IMG/VR virus record: IMGVR_UViG_3300037245_000806
Coordinates: 1-64,000 of that record
DNA: 64,000 bases
Strand: one strand, 5' to 3'
Origin: a virus
Under the pieces are notes generated by a model that was not told the origin of the DNA, did not search any database, and worked only from the letters and a program-made list of their open reading frames with translations. The translations under genes were made by a program, and so were the position numbers. Position 1 is the stretch's first letter; every line of letters begins with the position of its first letter. Shown piece by piece: positions 33,125 through 41,758 of the stretch.

Positions 33125-35428
33125 TTACTCCGAGAATTCTACCCCGGAGGCGAAGACCGCGAAGTCCATCTCAATGCCCTCAGCGCCGGGCGTCGGCGTA
33201 AGGTAAAGCTTGCCCTTCATCGACCGCCTGCGCCGCAACGTCGGCGGGTTCGTAGTGCCGTCACACACGACCTTGAACGACTCCAAACCCCGCTGGGCCG
33301 CGATGTCCCCGAGGTGCTTGTTGCAGACCGTCTGGAACTTCTTCCACGTCGTCGGGTCATTCGGCTCGAAGACCAGATACTTCACGGACGTGGCGCAGAG
33401 CTTCTCGGCGCGCAGGAGCAAGCGGCGCACATGCACGTCGGTCAGCTGAGACCACTTCCTCTGAAGCGTCCGGTTGCCGAAGAGCGTCGGCCCCTGCCCC
33501 ACGAAGTCCACGATGGGGTTGACGCGGTTGTCGCCCGTGAAGATCGGGCACATCTCGTCGCGGTCGTCCTGCGACGGACTGTACTCGACGGCATCCGAAT
33601 CGATGATACCCCGGTTGTGTCCGGCGGCGGGGAACCATGGCGCGGCCACGCGGTCGGTGTACGCGAACCGTGCAGCGACGTAGCCGGATGTCGGCAGCCA
33701 GATGTTCTGCTTGTTGTACTCGTCGTACACACGCGACCACGACCACGTGAAGGTACCGTAACTCGTGTCGAGCGCGACGAGCGGTGCCTCCGGGTCAGTG
33801 GCGAGATCGCCGTTGTGCCAGTCAATCGCCTCGGCCTTGGTGAGCCCGAAGGGGGCGTCCACAAGGCAGATGCTGTCGAGGCGCTTTTCCGCCGTGGCAA
33901 TCATCTCGTTCACCACGTCGCGATGGCTGACGCCCGGCACCGCGAGGACGTTGAACTCGATGGACTCGTTGTTCTGCACGGCCTTGAGGCCGGTCGCAGA
34001 CGTGCCCGAGATCGTGCCGACGTAGTCGGCGGTCGTGAGGCCGGTGATACCATTGCGACCCTCAGTTGCGGGTGACGTGCCGAGTTGGTACGTGGCATTC
34101 GTCGGGGTACCATCGGTGATGACGTCCAGAGTGATGTACTCCGACGGATCGACCTCGTTCAAGATGCCTTCCTCGATGACCTTCTCGGCGTAGCGTTCTG
34201 AGGCCGGGTCGAGTACGAGGTTCACGAAACGCTCGACAATCGCGCGGGCACCACTCTTGTCCACCACGGCCTCGACGACGAGGTCGAAGGCGTCCACGGG
34301 CGCATTGAGGGCGCTCGTGTCGCTGATGATAACGGAAACGTTGTTATTCGCCCACGTCCCCGGCGTTGCCGCAACTGCGTCCATCAACGGAATGACGCCG
34401 CCCGGTATGGCGTCCACACCACCGGTCAGACCGACCGTCCCGATGTTCACGCCGTCAGTGACGAGCACTGCATTGCCGTCGATGCCGCCGGTCTTGTGCG
34501 TCACGTCCATCTGAGGAATCGTGACAGTGCCGTCCGCAACGTTCACGTCAACGCTCGTGAGCGCAATGGCGGCGATGAGGTTGGTCAGCGTCTCGGCAGC
34601 ATCCGTGCCAATGAGGACGGGCACGTTGCCGGGGAGATAGCTGGCGTTGTCGTCGAACTCGAAGGTGTACTTGTGTGTATTCGCGTAGTTCACGCTGCTG
34701 ACGTTGAACGCCTCGCCGTTGATCGCAGCGTGGAGCGCGGCCATCGCCTCGTAAGGATCGGTGATGCCCGTGATGTCCACCCACACCTCGGTGACGGGGT
34801 CAACCGTGTTGAACTCGAAGGTGGTCGGCGTCACGCCATCGGAGACAATGACTTGGTCACCAGACAGAGGCATGGCGCTGCCAATGAGCTTGAGCGTGCC
34901 GACCGCAGGATGTGTCGGGTCGCCACCGTCCATGCCAGTTGCGGCGATGCGCGCACCACCGACAGGCACCGAGAGCGCCACGTTACCGAGCGCACCGTCG
35001 TTGTCATTCTCAAGGTTAAGCTGCGGCACCGTGTCGTGGATGGTGACGGTCTCACCGTCACTCGGGTTCGTGGACGCGGTGAACGAAACGTTACCGCTGG
35101 CGTCAACTGCTGCCACGCCCGCCGAAGGCCCGTTGATCTCTACCTCAGCGCTCGCCACGCCGGTGACAGGAGTCTTGTCGGCGACACGCGTGTAGATCAG
35201 CTGGTCGCCCTCCTTGAGGTATTGAATCGCGGCCTGAAGGCCGTAGTCAGTCACGAGGGGTGCGCCGAACTTTTCGATGAGTTCCGGCTCATTGGTAACG
35301 AGCGTCGGGGTATCGACTGGCCCCTTCGTCGCGCCGCCAAGAGCACAGAAGCGCGTGAGGCCCAGCTGCGCAGCGTACTCGGAGAAGTCCAACTCATTAA
35401 CACGAACGCCTGCACTCAGGATAGCCAT
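33125..35428 (-). CDS. Tail sheath protein with inserted domains
   Basis: 767 residues. The N-terminus (VRVNELDFSEYAAQLGLTRFCALGGATKGPVDTP) and the C-terminal half (NRTLQRKWSQLTDVHVRRLLLRAEK and KGKLYLTPTPGAEGIEMDFAVF) are typical of contractile sheaths. Between about residues 110 and 340 are beta-rich copies of the domain also seen in the J-like protein. These inserts would sit on the outer surface of the sheath (inference). Confidence 0.85.
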   Translation of the reverse strand: MAILSAGVRVNELDFSEYAAQLGLTRFCALGGATKGPVDTPTLVTNEPELIEKFGAPLVTDYGLQAAIQYLKEGDQLIYTRVADKTPVTGVASAEVEINGPSAGVAAVDASGNVSFTASTNPSDGETVTIHDTVPQLNLENDNDGALGNVALSVPVGGARIAATGMDGGDPTHPAVGTLKLIGSAMPLSGDQVIVSDGVTPTTFEFNTVDPVTEVWVDITGITDPYEAMAALHAAINGEAFNVSSVNYANTHKYTFEFDDNASYLPGNVPVLIGTDAAETLTNLIAAIALTSVDVNVADGTVTIPQMDVTHKTGGIDGNAVLVTDGVNIGTVGLTGGVDAIPGGVIPLMDAVAATPGTWANNNVSVIISDTSALNAPVDAFDLVVEAVVDKSGARAIVERFVNLVLDPASERYAEKVIEEGILNEVDPSEYITLDVITDGTPTNATYQLGTSPATEGRNGITGLTTADYVGTISGTSATGLKAVQNNESIEFNVLAVPGVSHRDVVNEMIATAEKRLDSICLVDAPFGLTKAEAIDWHNGDLATDPEAPLVALDTSYGTFTWSWSRVYDEYNKQNIWLPTSGYVAARFAYTDRVAAPWFPAAGHNRGIIDSDAVEYSPSQDDRDEMCPIFTGDNRVNPIVDFVGQGPTLFGNRTLQRKWSQLTDVHVRRLLLRAEKLCATSVKYLVFEPNDPTTWKKFQTVCNKHLGDIAAQRGLESFKVVCDGTTNPPTLRRRRSMKGKLYLTPTPGAEGIEMDFAVFASGVEFSE
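34410..35100 (-). repeat. Tail inserted domain, two or three copies in the sheath
   Basis: Approximate limits. One partial copy joins STNPSDGETVTI to ALGNVALSVPVGG and GMDGG. The following stretch repeats SGDQVIVSDG, FEFNT and FEFDDNASYLPGNVPV, then LTNLIAAIA, GIDGNAVLV and GLTGGVD. The order of motifs is the same as in the J-like copies. Confidence 0.65.
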
Positions 35429-35497
35429 CGGTCACCAACCTTCTTTCACATTAGCCGCCGAACCACGTCCGGTAGCCAACCCTCCGATGCGCCCCTG

Positions 35498-35695
35498 TTA
35501 CGCAGGGCGGATTTTGATGTGATGCCGGTCAGCGAGGTGCTTCGTGCGCTTCGTCTGACAGGATGCATCCACCGGTCCATGCTTGCCGCGTGGCCCAAGG
35601 TTTACCGTCTCATCCTCGCCTGCCGCGTTGCGGAGCACGAGCTTGACGGACTGATTGAGCTTGTTATGGATTGTTATCATGTCGGCCACGGTCAA
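35498..35695 (-). CDS. Small hypothetical protein (65 aa)
   Basis: Reads MTVADMITIHNKLNQ from a TTG at 35695; a GTG two codons on, or the ATG five codons on, are possible starts. AGGAAGG precedes the TTG. Beta-rich first half (SVKLVLRNAAG), basic tail. Position before the sheath gene suggests a virion accessory. Confidence 0.55.
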   Translation of the reverse strand: MTVADMITIHNKLNQSVKLVLRNAAGEDETVNLGPRGKHGPVDASCQTKRTKHLADRHHIKIRPA

Positions 35696-35721
35696 CCCAA
35701 CCTTCCTTGCAGATACGCCGC

Positions 35722-37269
35722 CTATATTGAATGGCCCCGATAGGGACCGTCAAACCTTTGAATATAGACCGCAGAAAGCGCGGTTGTCTTCGGAACGCGC
35801 AGCGCGAGGGTATCGCCCTTCGGTTGCACGAGGAAGACAGCGCCCACGTTCACGGAGGAATCTACAACACGCTGCGCCGAGTAGGCGGGGGCGGCAGCAT
35901 CATCCTCAACCGTGACAATGTTGGGGCCACCGGTAGTGGCCGAAACGACAATTATGCACAGCCATGGTTCCCGTGCAAGTGAAAACCACTCATATTTTAT
36001 CTCCTCGCCGAGGTCAGTTTGGGCGTCGGGAGCGACCTTTGTTTGCTCATATACCCGGCGAACCTCGATTGCAGACACGAGCACGTCCTGCGCGGCCTGA
36101 TTACCGATGCCAGCGATGCGCGCGATATAAGAATCTTCATCGACAACGCTGAAGTAATGTACCTTCTGCCACAGGTCGCTCGCGGGAAGGATCAAACTGT
36201 CAGCGCTTGACAGTGTGTCAACATCGAACTTGCGCTGCACGACTTCGAGTTCAACCCGTCCTGACGCCGTATACTGGAATGACGTGGCGAAGACGTTAAG
36301 GCCGTCGTCATCGAGAAGCGTTGGGCTCTCGATCAATGGCACCTTGTCTGCCTGAACTGCCACGCCTATACGCAGGGTCAATGGCACGCCGCCAGCAAAG
36401 GCGTCCTTGGGGAACTCAACACTCGCTTTTACCGTAGCGTCACCCTCGACAGGCCACAACTCTGAGAAGCGGTTCTCAGGGAACTTGACGCGAAAGAGGT
36501 TCCACGACTGCACTGAAAGGTCAGCGGTGTCCAGAAGCACCCCGTCGTCGCCTACCTCCGCGTATACATCAGTGCCACCAACCTCGACAGGGTATCCGCC
36601 TTCAGTCGAGGGCTTGAACACCCACGTGCGCAGACTGAACGTGTATTCCTTGCGCATGTACCGCGCGCCTTCGCCTTCGAGGTCGGAAAGGTCACTGCTG
36701 CCGGTCATCTTGAGGGAATGCATGATCTCACCGAACGGCTCTTTGTGAACCACGGGGATGAAGAGTTCGTTCTCAGCGGCTCCGCGATTCCCGAGCTGTC
36801 CGTATATCCATTCGCGCATATAGACTTCGGTATACTTCTTGATGCACCACAGGGTGACGCGGTAATCAGTGCGGTAGTGCGACGGGAATGGATGCCGCTC
36901 ATACTGCCCGGTCGCCTCATTGAAATACTTGGTCCTGAACTCCTTCGTCGGCGAACCGGGAAGCTCAGGATCGAGGACCGGCTCATCGCGTTCCAGCGTG
37001 GCGATGGGGAGGGGAAGTATCGTGAAGTCCTTCTTCGCCTCTTTGCGCATCTCTTCCGCGTCGGCACCCTTTACAAAATCCAGCCCCACGAGGAGGTCAA
37101 CCACGGTCGCATACGCGCGTTGAGGGGTGCTGTACACACGCAAGATAGGGAACTGCGGCTTGGCCTCACCACCGAGATCGCCGTAATCGACAAGAAGCCC
37201 GCTAATCCAGTTGTAGAAGGCCACGTCGTGGACCCGCATGCTGTCTTCAAATGTCTCAGGGACCGCCAT
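35722..37269 (-). CDS. Virion structural protein, neck/tail region (515 aa)
   Basis: The first 230 residues are alpha/beta with YSTPQRAYATVVDLLVGLDF and TDYRVTLWCIKKYTEVYMREW. The remaining part is beta-rich, like a jelly-roll or carbohydrate-binding domain (VQSWNLFRVKFPENRFSELW). Located between neck genes and the sheath. No family recognised. It could be a tail terminator with an added surface domain. Confidence 0.6.
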   Translation of the reverse strand: MAVPETFEDSMRVHDVAFYNWISGLLVDYGDLGGEAKPQFPILRVYSTPQRAYATVVDLLVGLDFVKGADAEEMRKEAKKDFTILPLPIATLERDEPVLDPELPGSPTKEFRTKYFNEATGQYERHPFPSHYRTDYRVTLWCIKKYTEVYMREWIYGQLGNRGAAENELFIPVVHKEPFGEIMHSLKMTGSSDLSDLEGEGARYMRKEYTFSLRTWVFKPSTEGGYPVEVGGTDVYAEVGDDGVLLDTADLSVQSWNLFRVKFPENRFSELWPVEGDATVKASVEFPKDAFAGGVPLTLRIGVAVQADKVPLIESPTLLDDDGLNVFATSFQYTASGRVELEVVQRKFDVDTLSSADSLILPASDLWQKVHYFSVVDEDSYIARIAGIGNQAAQDVLVSAIEVRRVYEQTKVAPDAQTDLGEEIKYEWFSLAREPWLCIIVVSATTGGPNIVTVEDDAAAPAYSAQRVVDSSVNVGAVFLVQPKGDTLALRVPKTTALSAVYIQRFDGPYRGHSI

Positions 37270-37271
37270 GG

Positions 37272-37694
37272 TTACGCGCGTCCGTTTCCATTCAGTATGT
37301 TCTTGACAAGAACGATGTCAAAACCCTGATCCTTCAGCCATGCGTAGAAGGTACTCACTTCGAGTCGCGGCTCGTCGAGACCGAACGGCTTTATCAGCCC
37401 TTCGGGGTCACCGAAGACTTTCTGGTCGAGGAACACGCGCCCGTAAAGATGCCCGTCCTTCTGCTCGTCGTCGATATGTATCAGGATATTCTTGCCACCC
37501 AGCAGGACCACAAGACAATGCTTCGCCTTGCTAACGAGTGTCTTTGGGATGTCTGCACGGTCGATACCTTCGAGGACAACGGTCTTCTTCACGGATATCC
37601 CGAAGCCGAGGTCAATGTCAACTTCAACGCAATTGACAGAGCGCACACGGAACGTGCGCCCACGATAAAGACGTGTCGGAAGCACCGTGTTCAT
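37272..37694 (-). CDS. Staphylococcal-nuclease-fold-like protein
   Basis: 140 residues. The order VEVDIDLGFGISVKKTVVLEGID, then ILIHID, then GHLYGRVFL follows the SNase beta-barrel. The second catalytic arginine region (YGR) is present. The first catalytic loop reads GIDRAD rather than the usual RLLL.D.PE, so activity is doubtful. Neck or baseplate genes of other myoviruses also carry this fold. Confidence 0.55.
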   Translation of the reverse strand: MNTVLPTRLYRGRTFRVRSVNCVEVDIDLGFGISVKKTVVLEGIDRADIPKTLVSKAKHCLVVLLGGKNILIHIDDEQKDGHLYGRVFLDQKVFGDPEGLIKPFGLDEPRLEVSTFYAWLKDQGFDIVLVKNILNGNGRA

Positions 37695-38266
37695 GCTCCG
37701 TGCCTCCTGTGTTCACAGTTGATTGCCATGTACAGCCTCACGTTCGTGTTCTTCCAATAGCCCACACGGTCGATCTGAAGGAAGGTGTACTCGTCACCGT
37801 CCCATGACACGTAGTCACCCTGCTGCATCGTAACCCCCGCCTTGTCGAGGAGCGTGAGCGGGATGAAAAGCAGGAGGTCACGTATCTTGTCGAATCCGTA
37901 CTTCTTCAATTCAAGCTCATGTGCCTCACGCTGAACACGGAAGTTAAGCTTCACGGGGTCGCGGAAAAGCTCCGTGTCCGCAGCGTCCGCAACGCCATCG
38001 CCGTGGGGTTGCTTCCACCCCGTTACCGCCATGCTCTCCGGTACCGACTCGCCCCACACGGGGTCAAACTGCGTATTGCCCGGCTCGCCGGTTGGCTGGT
38101 CGGGGTCAGTCATGGGCGTCGTGGCTTTCTTGAGCCCGTAGTAATCAAGCTCTGGGAAGTGCCGAAGCCACTTGGACTCGATCTGCCGCAACACGTTGAC
38201 AATATCTTTGCCATAGGCCTTGGGCCATGTGGCAGAGATCAACGGGTCAGGTGGAAGATAGCTCAT
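37691..38266 (-). CDS. Neck/head completion-like protein (191 aa)
   Basis: Contains DPVWGES and a C-terminal beta-rich part with QQGDYVSWDGDEYTFLQIDRVGYW, seen in myovirus connector proteins. Overlaps both neighbours by four bases. Assignment by context. Confidence 0.5.
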   Translation of the reverse strand: MSYLPPDPLISATWPKAYGKDIVNVLRQIESKWLRHFPELDYYGLKKATTPMTDPDQPTGEPGNTQFDPVWGESVPESMAVTGWKQPHGDGVADAADTELFRDPVKLNFRVQREAHELELKKYGFDKIRDLLLFIPLTLLDKAGVTMQQGDYVSWDGDEYTFLQIDRVGYWKNTNVRLYMAINCEHRRHGA

Positions 38267-38805
38267 TTGAACACCGCCGGGAACCTCTTCTTCATGCGAG
38301 TGCGCACGCGCTTCATCACACGCTTGCGCACTCCGGGGGCCTGCCCTCGCATCACGTCATAATAGGGCTTCCAGTGCCTGCGCCTTGGAATGTGCATCTT
38401 GACCGACCCGTATTCGTGTACGCGGGCCAGCTTCCACAGCGGATACGGAACCTTCTTGCCCTTACTGTTCTGAGCCATCGTCAGCCGGTCGAAGCCCACA
38501 CGGAACCGCATGCGATACTTCGACTGATGCTCGCGGAAGACCTGTATCGAATCAAGGTAGTGACGCGTGCGAATCATCACGCGCGGGTCGAGTCCTGCCT
38601 TGATCTTCGCGGCCCTGTACTCCGGGTTGAGGGGTGCGGCGTTGAAGTCCTCGAAGCCCTGTCGCTTGACACGATTGACAAAGCCTACCCGCGAGCTATC
38701 CGCGAAGCTTGACACCTCCGCTTCCGTCTCCTGCACAGCAACTTCAGCCAGCACCGTCACAATGCGACGGAAATTCGGTATGTGCGGTTTCTTCGGCCCA
38801 CCCAC
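38263..38805 (-). CDS. Tail completion protein (HK97 gp10-like)
   Basis: 180 residues, GTG start after CGAGG. The pattern RTRHYLDSIQV, then VGFDRL, VHEYGS and IPRRRHWKP fits the gp10/virion morphogenesis proteins that finish the tail top. Strongly basic C-terminus. Operator site 10 lies 11 bases before the start. Confidence 0.65.
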   Translation of the reverse strand: MGGPKKPHIPNFRRIVTVLAEVAVQETEAEVSSFADSSRVGFVNRVKRQGFEDFNAAPLNPEYRAAKIKAGLDPRVMIRTRHYLDSIQVFREHQSKYRMRFRVGFDRLTMAQNSKGKKVPYPLWKLARVHEYGSVKMHIPRRRHWKPYYDVMRGQAPGVRKRVMKRVRTRMKKRFPAVFK

Positions 38806-38815
38806 AGCGCACCTC

Positions 38816-38830
38816 GTAACACAGTGTTAC
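38816..38830. promoter_or_regulatory. Dispersed operator-like palindrome, site 10
   Basis: GTAACACAGTGTTAC, a perfect 15-bp dyad. It contains the TAA stop of the 254-aa neck gene (38827-38829). Confidence 0.8.
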
Positions 38831-39591
38831 CCAATAATCGGGTTGATGGGGACCATTCGCAGCTTGATCTCCTCGATCAGCTTCTCCTGATCCGTGCGAC
38901 CCTCCTCCTGAAGCTCAGCGTAGTCATTGTCCTCAACGCTGCCGTCAGGCATGTTGACGCCGTGGTACTTGCCACGAATGCGCCCGAGTATCTGCTTCAC
39001 GAGCGCGGTGACGAACTGCAATATCCAATCCACGTCGCCATTCGGGACGAACTGCATCCCGGTGTCCTTGTCGTTGTCAGGCGTCACGTGCCACGTGTAC
39101 GTGTAAGAGCACAGGTAATTCACGTTCGGCGAAACGTCGAGGAAGAGGTACAGCTTGTTGTCGCGCTCCCACTCGACGTGGAACTCGGGCTCTGAACTCG
39201 TCACCTGCCGCGCCTGTTCGAGGTAATCCAGCTGCTGCGCGAAGGCACCGTATGTGTCCCCGGAGCCTAGCAGCTGCCCGAATCGATATGAGTACGGGTT
39301 AAATGGATCGATGTCGCCTGTGTGGACGGTCGCGTTGACGAACTGAACGCGCGTGATCCCAGCGATACCCGCGTGATCGATGGGGCCATACTTCTTCTGC
39401 GCGGAAGTAATCGGGATGGCTTGGTTGGCGTGCTGAGGCCTGTAGCGATTGTATTCGCCAATGGCCTCGTCTAGACAGGAAAGCACGTCCTCATCGTCGG
39501 TCTCGACGTCAACGCCCGTGCAACTGGACGCGCCGAGCCGACGATTCACATGCTCCGTTATCTTGGACCGCTTGAGTCGATTGTTCGGCAC
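38827..39591 (-). CDS. Head-tail connector/neck protein (254 aa)
   Basis: GTG start after GGGAGG. The N-terminal LSCLDEAIGEYNRYRPQ helix is typical of connector proteins. The rest is mixed, with a helical C-terminus. Gene order (after capsid, before tail completion) supports a neck role like T4 gp13. Confidence 0.65.
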   Translation of the reverse strand: MPNNRLKRSKITEHVNRRLGASSCTGVDVETDDEDVLSCLDEAIGEYNRYRPQHANQAIPITSAQKKYGPIDHAGIAGITRVQFVNATVHTGDIDPFNPYSYRFGQLLGSGDTYGAFAQQLDYLEQARQVTSSEPEFHVEWERDNKLYLFLDVSPNVNYLCSYTYTWHVTPDNDKDTGMQFVPNGDVDWILQFVTALVKQILGRIRGKYHGVNMPDGSVEDNDYAELQEEGRTDQEKLIEEIKLRMVPINPIIG

Positions 39592-39627
39592 AGTACACCT
39601 CCCGGTTAGCCGTCAGCGGGAAGCGCC

Positions 39628-40101
39628 CTACGCCTCGGGGTCGCCCTCGCCACCCTCGCCCGCAGCGGCTTCCTCAATATCGGCGATGCGCTTCTCGATG
39701 GCGTCGAGTGCGCCCTTGCGGGCTTCACCCTCAAGCTCGATGGAGAGCCACGAGTTGAGTTCCTCGACGTCGTCCATCTTGGCGACCATCTCCTTGATGA
39801 GAGGGATGGTGTAGTCGCTCACCGTCTCGACTTCGGGAGCGCCAGAGCCGCCGTCACCTGTGCCTTTACCATCCGCTTCACCCTTGTCAGAAGCCTCCGG
39901 GGCAGGCTTGGCTTCTTGGGGACAGGGAAACAAGGGGCCTTGCGAGCTGACGAACTGCTCGTAGTGCGCTCCCGTCACGGAGTAGATGCCATCGCCACCG
40001 GCCTTGCGCTTCTCCCATGGGGCAACTCTGACAGGACGCCGCTCTTCATTGAATATCTGGACGGGAGCGTCTTGCAGGTTGACGAACACTTGGTCCGACA
40101 T
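39628..40101 (-). CDS. Capsid-adjacent hypothetical protein (157 aa)
   Basis: Starts MSDQVFVNLQ after AAAGGGG. The N-terminal 65 residues form a small beta-rich domain. A G/E/D-rich linker follows, and then a helical acidic end. It comes directly after the capsid gene, so it may be a decoration or head accessory protein (inference). Confidence 0.55.
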   Translation of the reverse strand: MSDQVFVNLQDAPVQIFNEERRPVRVAPWEKRKAGGDGIYSVTGAHYEQFVSSQGPLFPCPQEAKPAPEASDKGEADGKGTGDGGSGAPEVETVSDYTIPLIKEMVAKMDDVEELNSWLSIELEGEARKGALDAIEKRIADIEEAAAGEGGEGDPEA

Positions 40102-40151
40102 GGTAAGACCCCTTTCACAGACTGCCGATAGCAGTTGTCCTCGACTTGACA

Positions 40152-40201
40152 ACCCTCACATCAGAGGGTCGCCAAGGCGAGGGGGTGGTTTCCCACCCCC
40201 T
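40152..40201 (-). terminator. Tandem hairpins after the capsid gene
   Basis: The first hairpin (40180-40201) has a 9-bp GC-rich stem AGGGGGTGG with a GAAA tetraloop on the minus strand. The second (40152-40169) has a 6-bp ACCCTC stem. No T run follows, so partial termination or mRNA stabilisation of the capsid message is likely. Confidence 0.55.
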
Positions 40202-40218
40202 GCCAAGGAACGCGGAGC

Positions 40219-41730
40219 TTACACTCCGAGGTCGATCCTGACGTACATCAGGTTGTTGACCATCTTGGTGGCGTACCGGGACGCCATGCCCTTCTGCGTG
40301 ATGAAGTCCGCAGTCTGCAAGGACTCGGTGCTGTAGAGCAGCTGGTACGGGCTCCACACCATCCCGGCCTCGAAGAACTGCGAGCCCTTGAAGCCCATGA
40401 GGATGTTGCCGTAATCCGAGGCACCGACTTCCTTGTCGAGGTGCAAGTCCTTGTAGACCCTGTACTTCTTCAGGAGCGTCCCGATGAAGTGCAGACCCTG
40501 CACGTTCGACGGGCGAGGTGCCGCGACGAACATGCCCTGAGGGAGCGACTCGATGACGTTCGACGCGCCCTCATCGACGACCAGCCAGTTGCCGTAGCCC
40601 TTCTGCGTCCGTGCCCAGATGCGGTTGGACGCCTGATGGAGGACATAGCCGATGTCCTTGAAGTGGTCCTGCTGGTTGTATCCGGGCGTCGAGGGCGGCG
40701 TGATGGGGAACGACGCGACGACCGGCGCGACGACCCACATCTCGTGGATGATCTGCCGGGCGATCTCGAAGTTCATCTGCTCTGCCGCGCCGGAAACGAG
40801 GTTGGGCTCAAGGCTCACCCCGAACTCGGCCATGATGTCCTGCATGGACTCCATGCTGTAGTTGATGAGGATCGCACGACGCTCTGTCTCGACGGTGGAG
40901 GTGATAATCTGCACGTCCACCTGAGGCGTGAGCTTCGACCCTTCCGAGTCCCAGCGGTACGTTGCGGTCGCCGGGGTCGTGGTGAAGGTCGTCGTGTCGA
41001 TGACGATCTCCCAGACGCCGGTCTTGTAGTCGATGACGCTGGACACGATGGAGAAGCCAGTGCCGCCGGAAAGAATGAAGGCACCCTGCGAGTTGTCATT
41101 GAACGTGACAGTTGCAGCACCTGCGGTGATCTGTGCGGTGAGCTTCACGGTGCCGGGGCGAACGCCGCCGCCGTCGTGCTGCTTGAGCGTGCCACCGATG
41201 GTCGTGCCAGCGCTGCCGAGCGTGGCGACGGTCTCGATGTCGATGACTTCGTTGGAGAAGTTGAAGCCAGCGTCCTGCTTACCGGTCTGCGCGTCGAAGA
41301 GGCGCATGCCCTGATGGTACGAGCCCTTGCCCTTGCCGACGATCCAGTTCCAGTACACGATGGTCGCGTTCCGGCGAGTCGTGGGCTGGACCGACACGAG
41401 GTCGTTGATCGGGTTCGTCGGGAAGGCGGCGCGGATGATGGGGAAGATGTAGTCGGAGAAGCCGCCGACCATTGCGGAGCGGGTGACCTCGTCGATCACG
41501 AACCGACCCTGAGGGTCGAGCCTCTTCCGGCACTTCGTCGCCATCCAGCGCTTCGCGTTTTCGAGCATCAGCGCCGTCTGCGAACGCAGGTTGTCGTCGG
41601 GGATGCGGAGGTCCGCGTCGTCGGACTCGGAGAAATACTCCTGCCAACCGCCCTCTGCTTCCGGCGTATCCGCGAGGCGAAGACCCGCCTCGATCATGCC
41701 CTCGTAAAGTCCGTCATTTCCCAGAATCAT
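40219..41730 (-). CDS. Major capsid protein (T4 gp23-like)
   Basis: 503 residues. The order RSAMVGGFSDYIFPIIRAAFP near residue 90, EVIDIETVATLGSAGTTIGG with a beta-rich insert, STVETERRAILINYSMESMQDIMAEFG, then YGNWLVVDEGASN and a final TKMVNNLMYVRIDLG is that of gp23-type HK97-fold capsids. It follows the protease-scaffold gene. Strong ribosome binding site AAAAGGGAG. Confidence 0.85.
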   Translation of the reverse strand: MILGNDGLYEGMIEAGLRLADTPEAEGGWQEYFSESDDADLRIPDDNLRSQTALMLENAKRWMATKCRKRLDPQGRFVIDEVTRSAMVGGFSDYIFPIIRAAFPTNPINDLVSVQPTTRRNATIVYWNWIVGKGKGSYHQGMRLFDAQTGKQDAGFNFSNEVIDIETVATLGSAGTTIGGTLKQHDGGGVRPGTVKLTAQITAGAATVTFNDNSQGAFILSGGTGFSIVSSVIDYKTGVWEIVIDTTTFTTTPATATYRWDSEGSKLTPQVDVQIITSTVETERRAILINYSMESMQDIMAEFGVSLEPNLVSGAAEQMNFEIARQIIHEMWVVAPVVASFPITPPSTPGYNQQDHFKDIGYVLHQASNRIWARTQKGYGNWLVVDEGASNVIESLPQGMFVAAPRPSNVQGLHFIGTLLKKYRVYKDLHLDKEVGASDYGNILMGFKGSQFFEAGMVWSPYQLLYSTESLQTADFITQKGMASRYATKMVNNLMYVRIDLGV

Positions 41731-41758
41731 AGCCTAACTCCCTTTTCCTTGACGTTTC

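Noticed and set aside
36208-36222. TTGACAGTGTGTCAA, a near match to the dispersed palindrome
   Set aside because: It lies inside the 515-aa structural gene and differs in the central bases, so I did not count it as a site.
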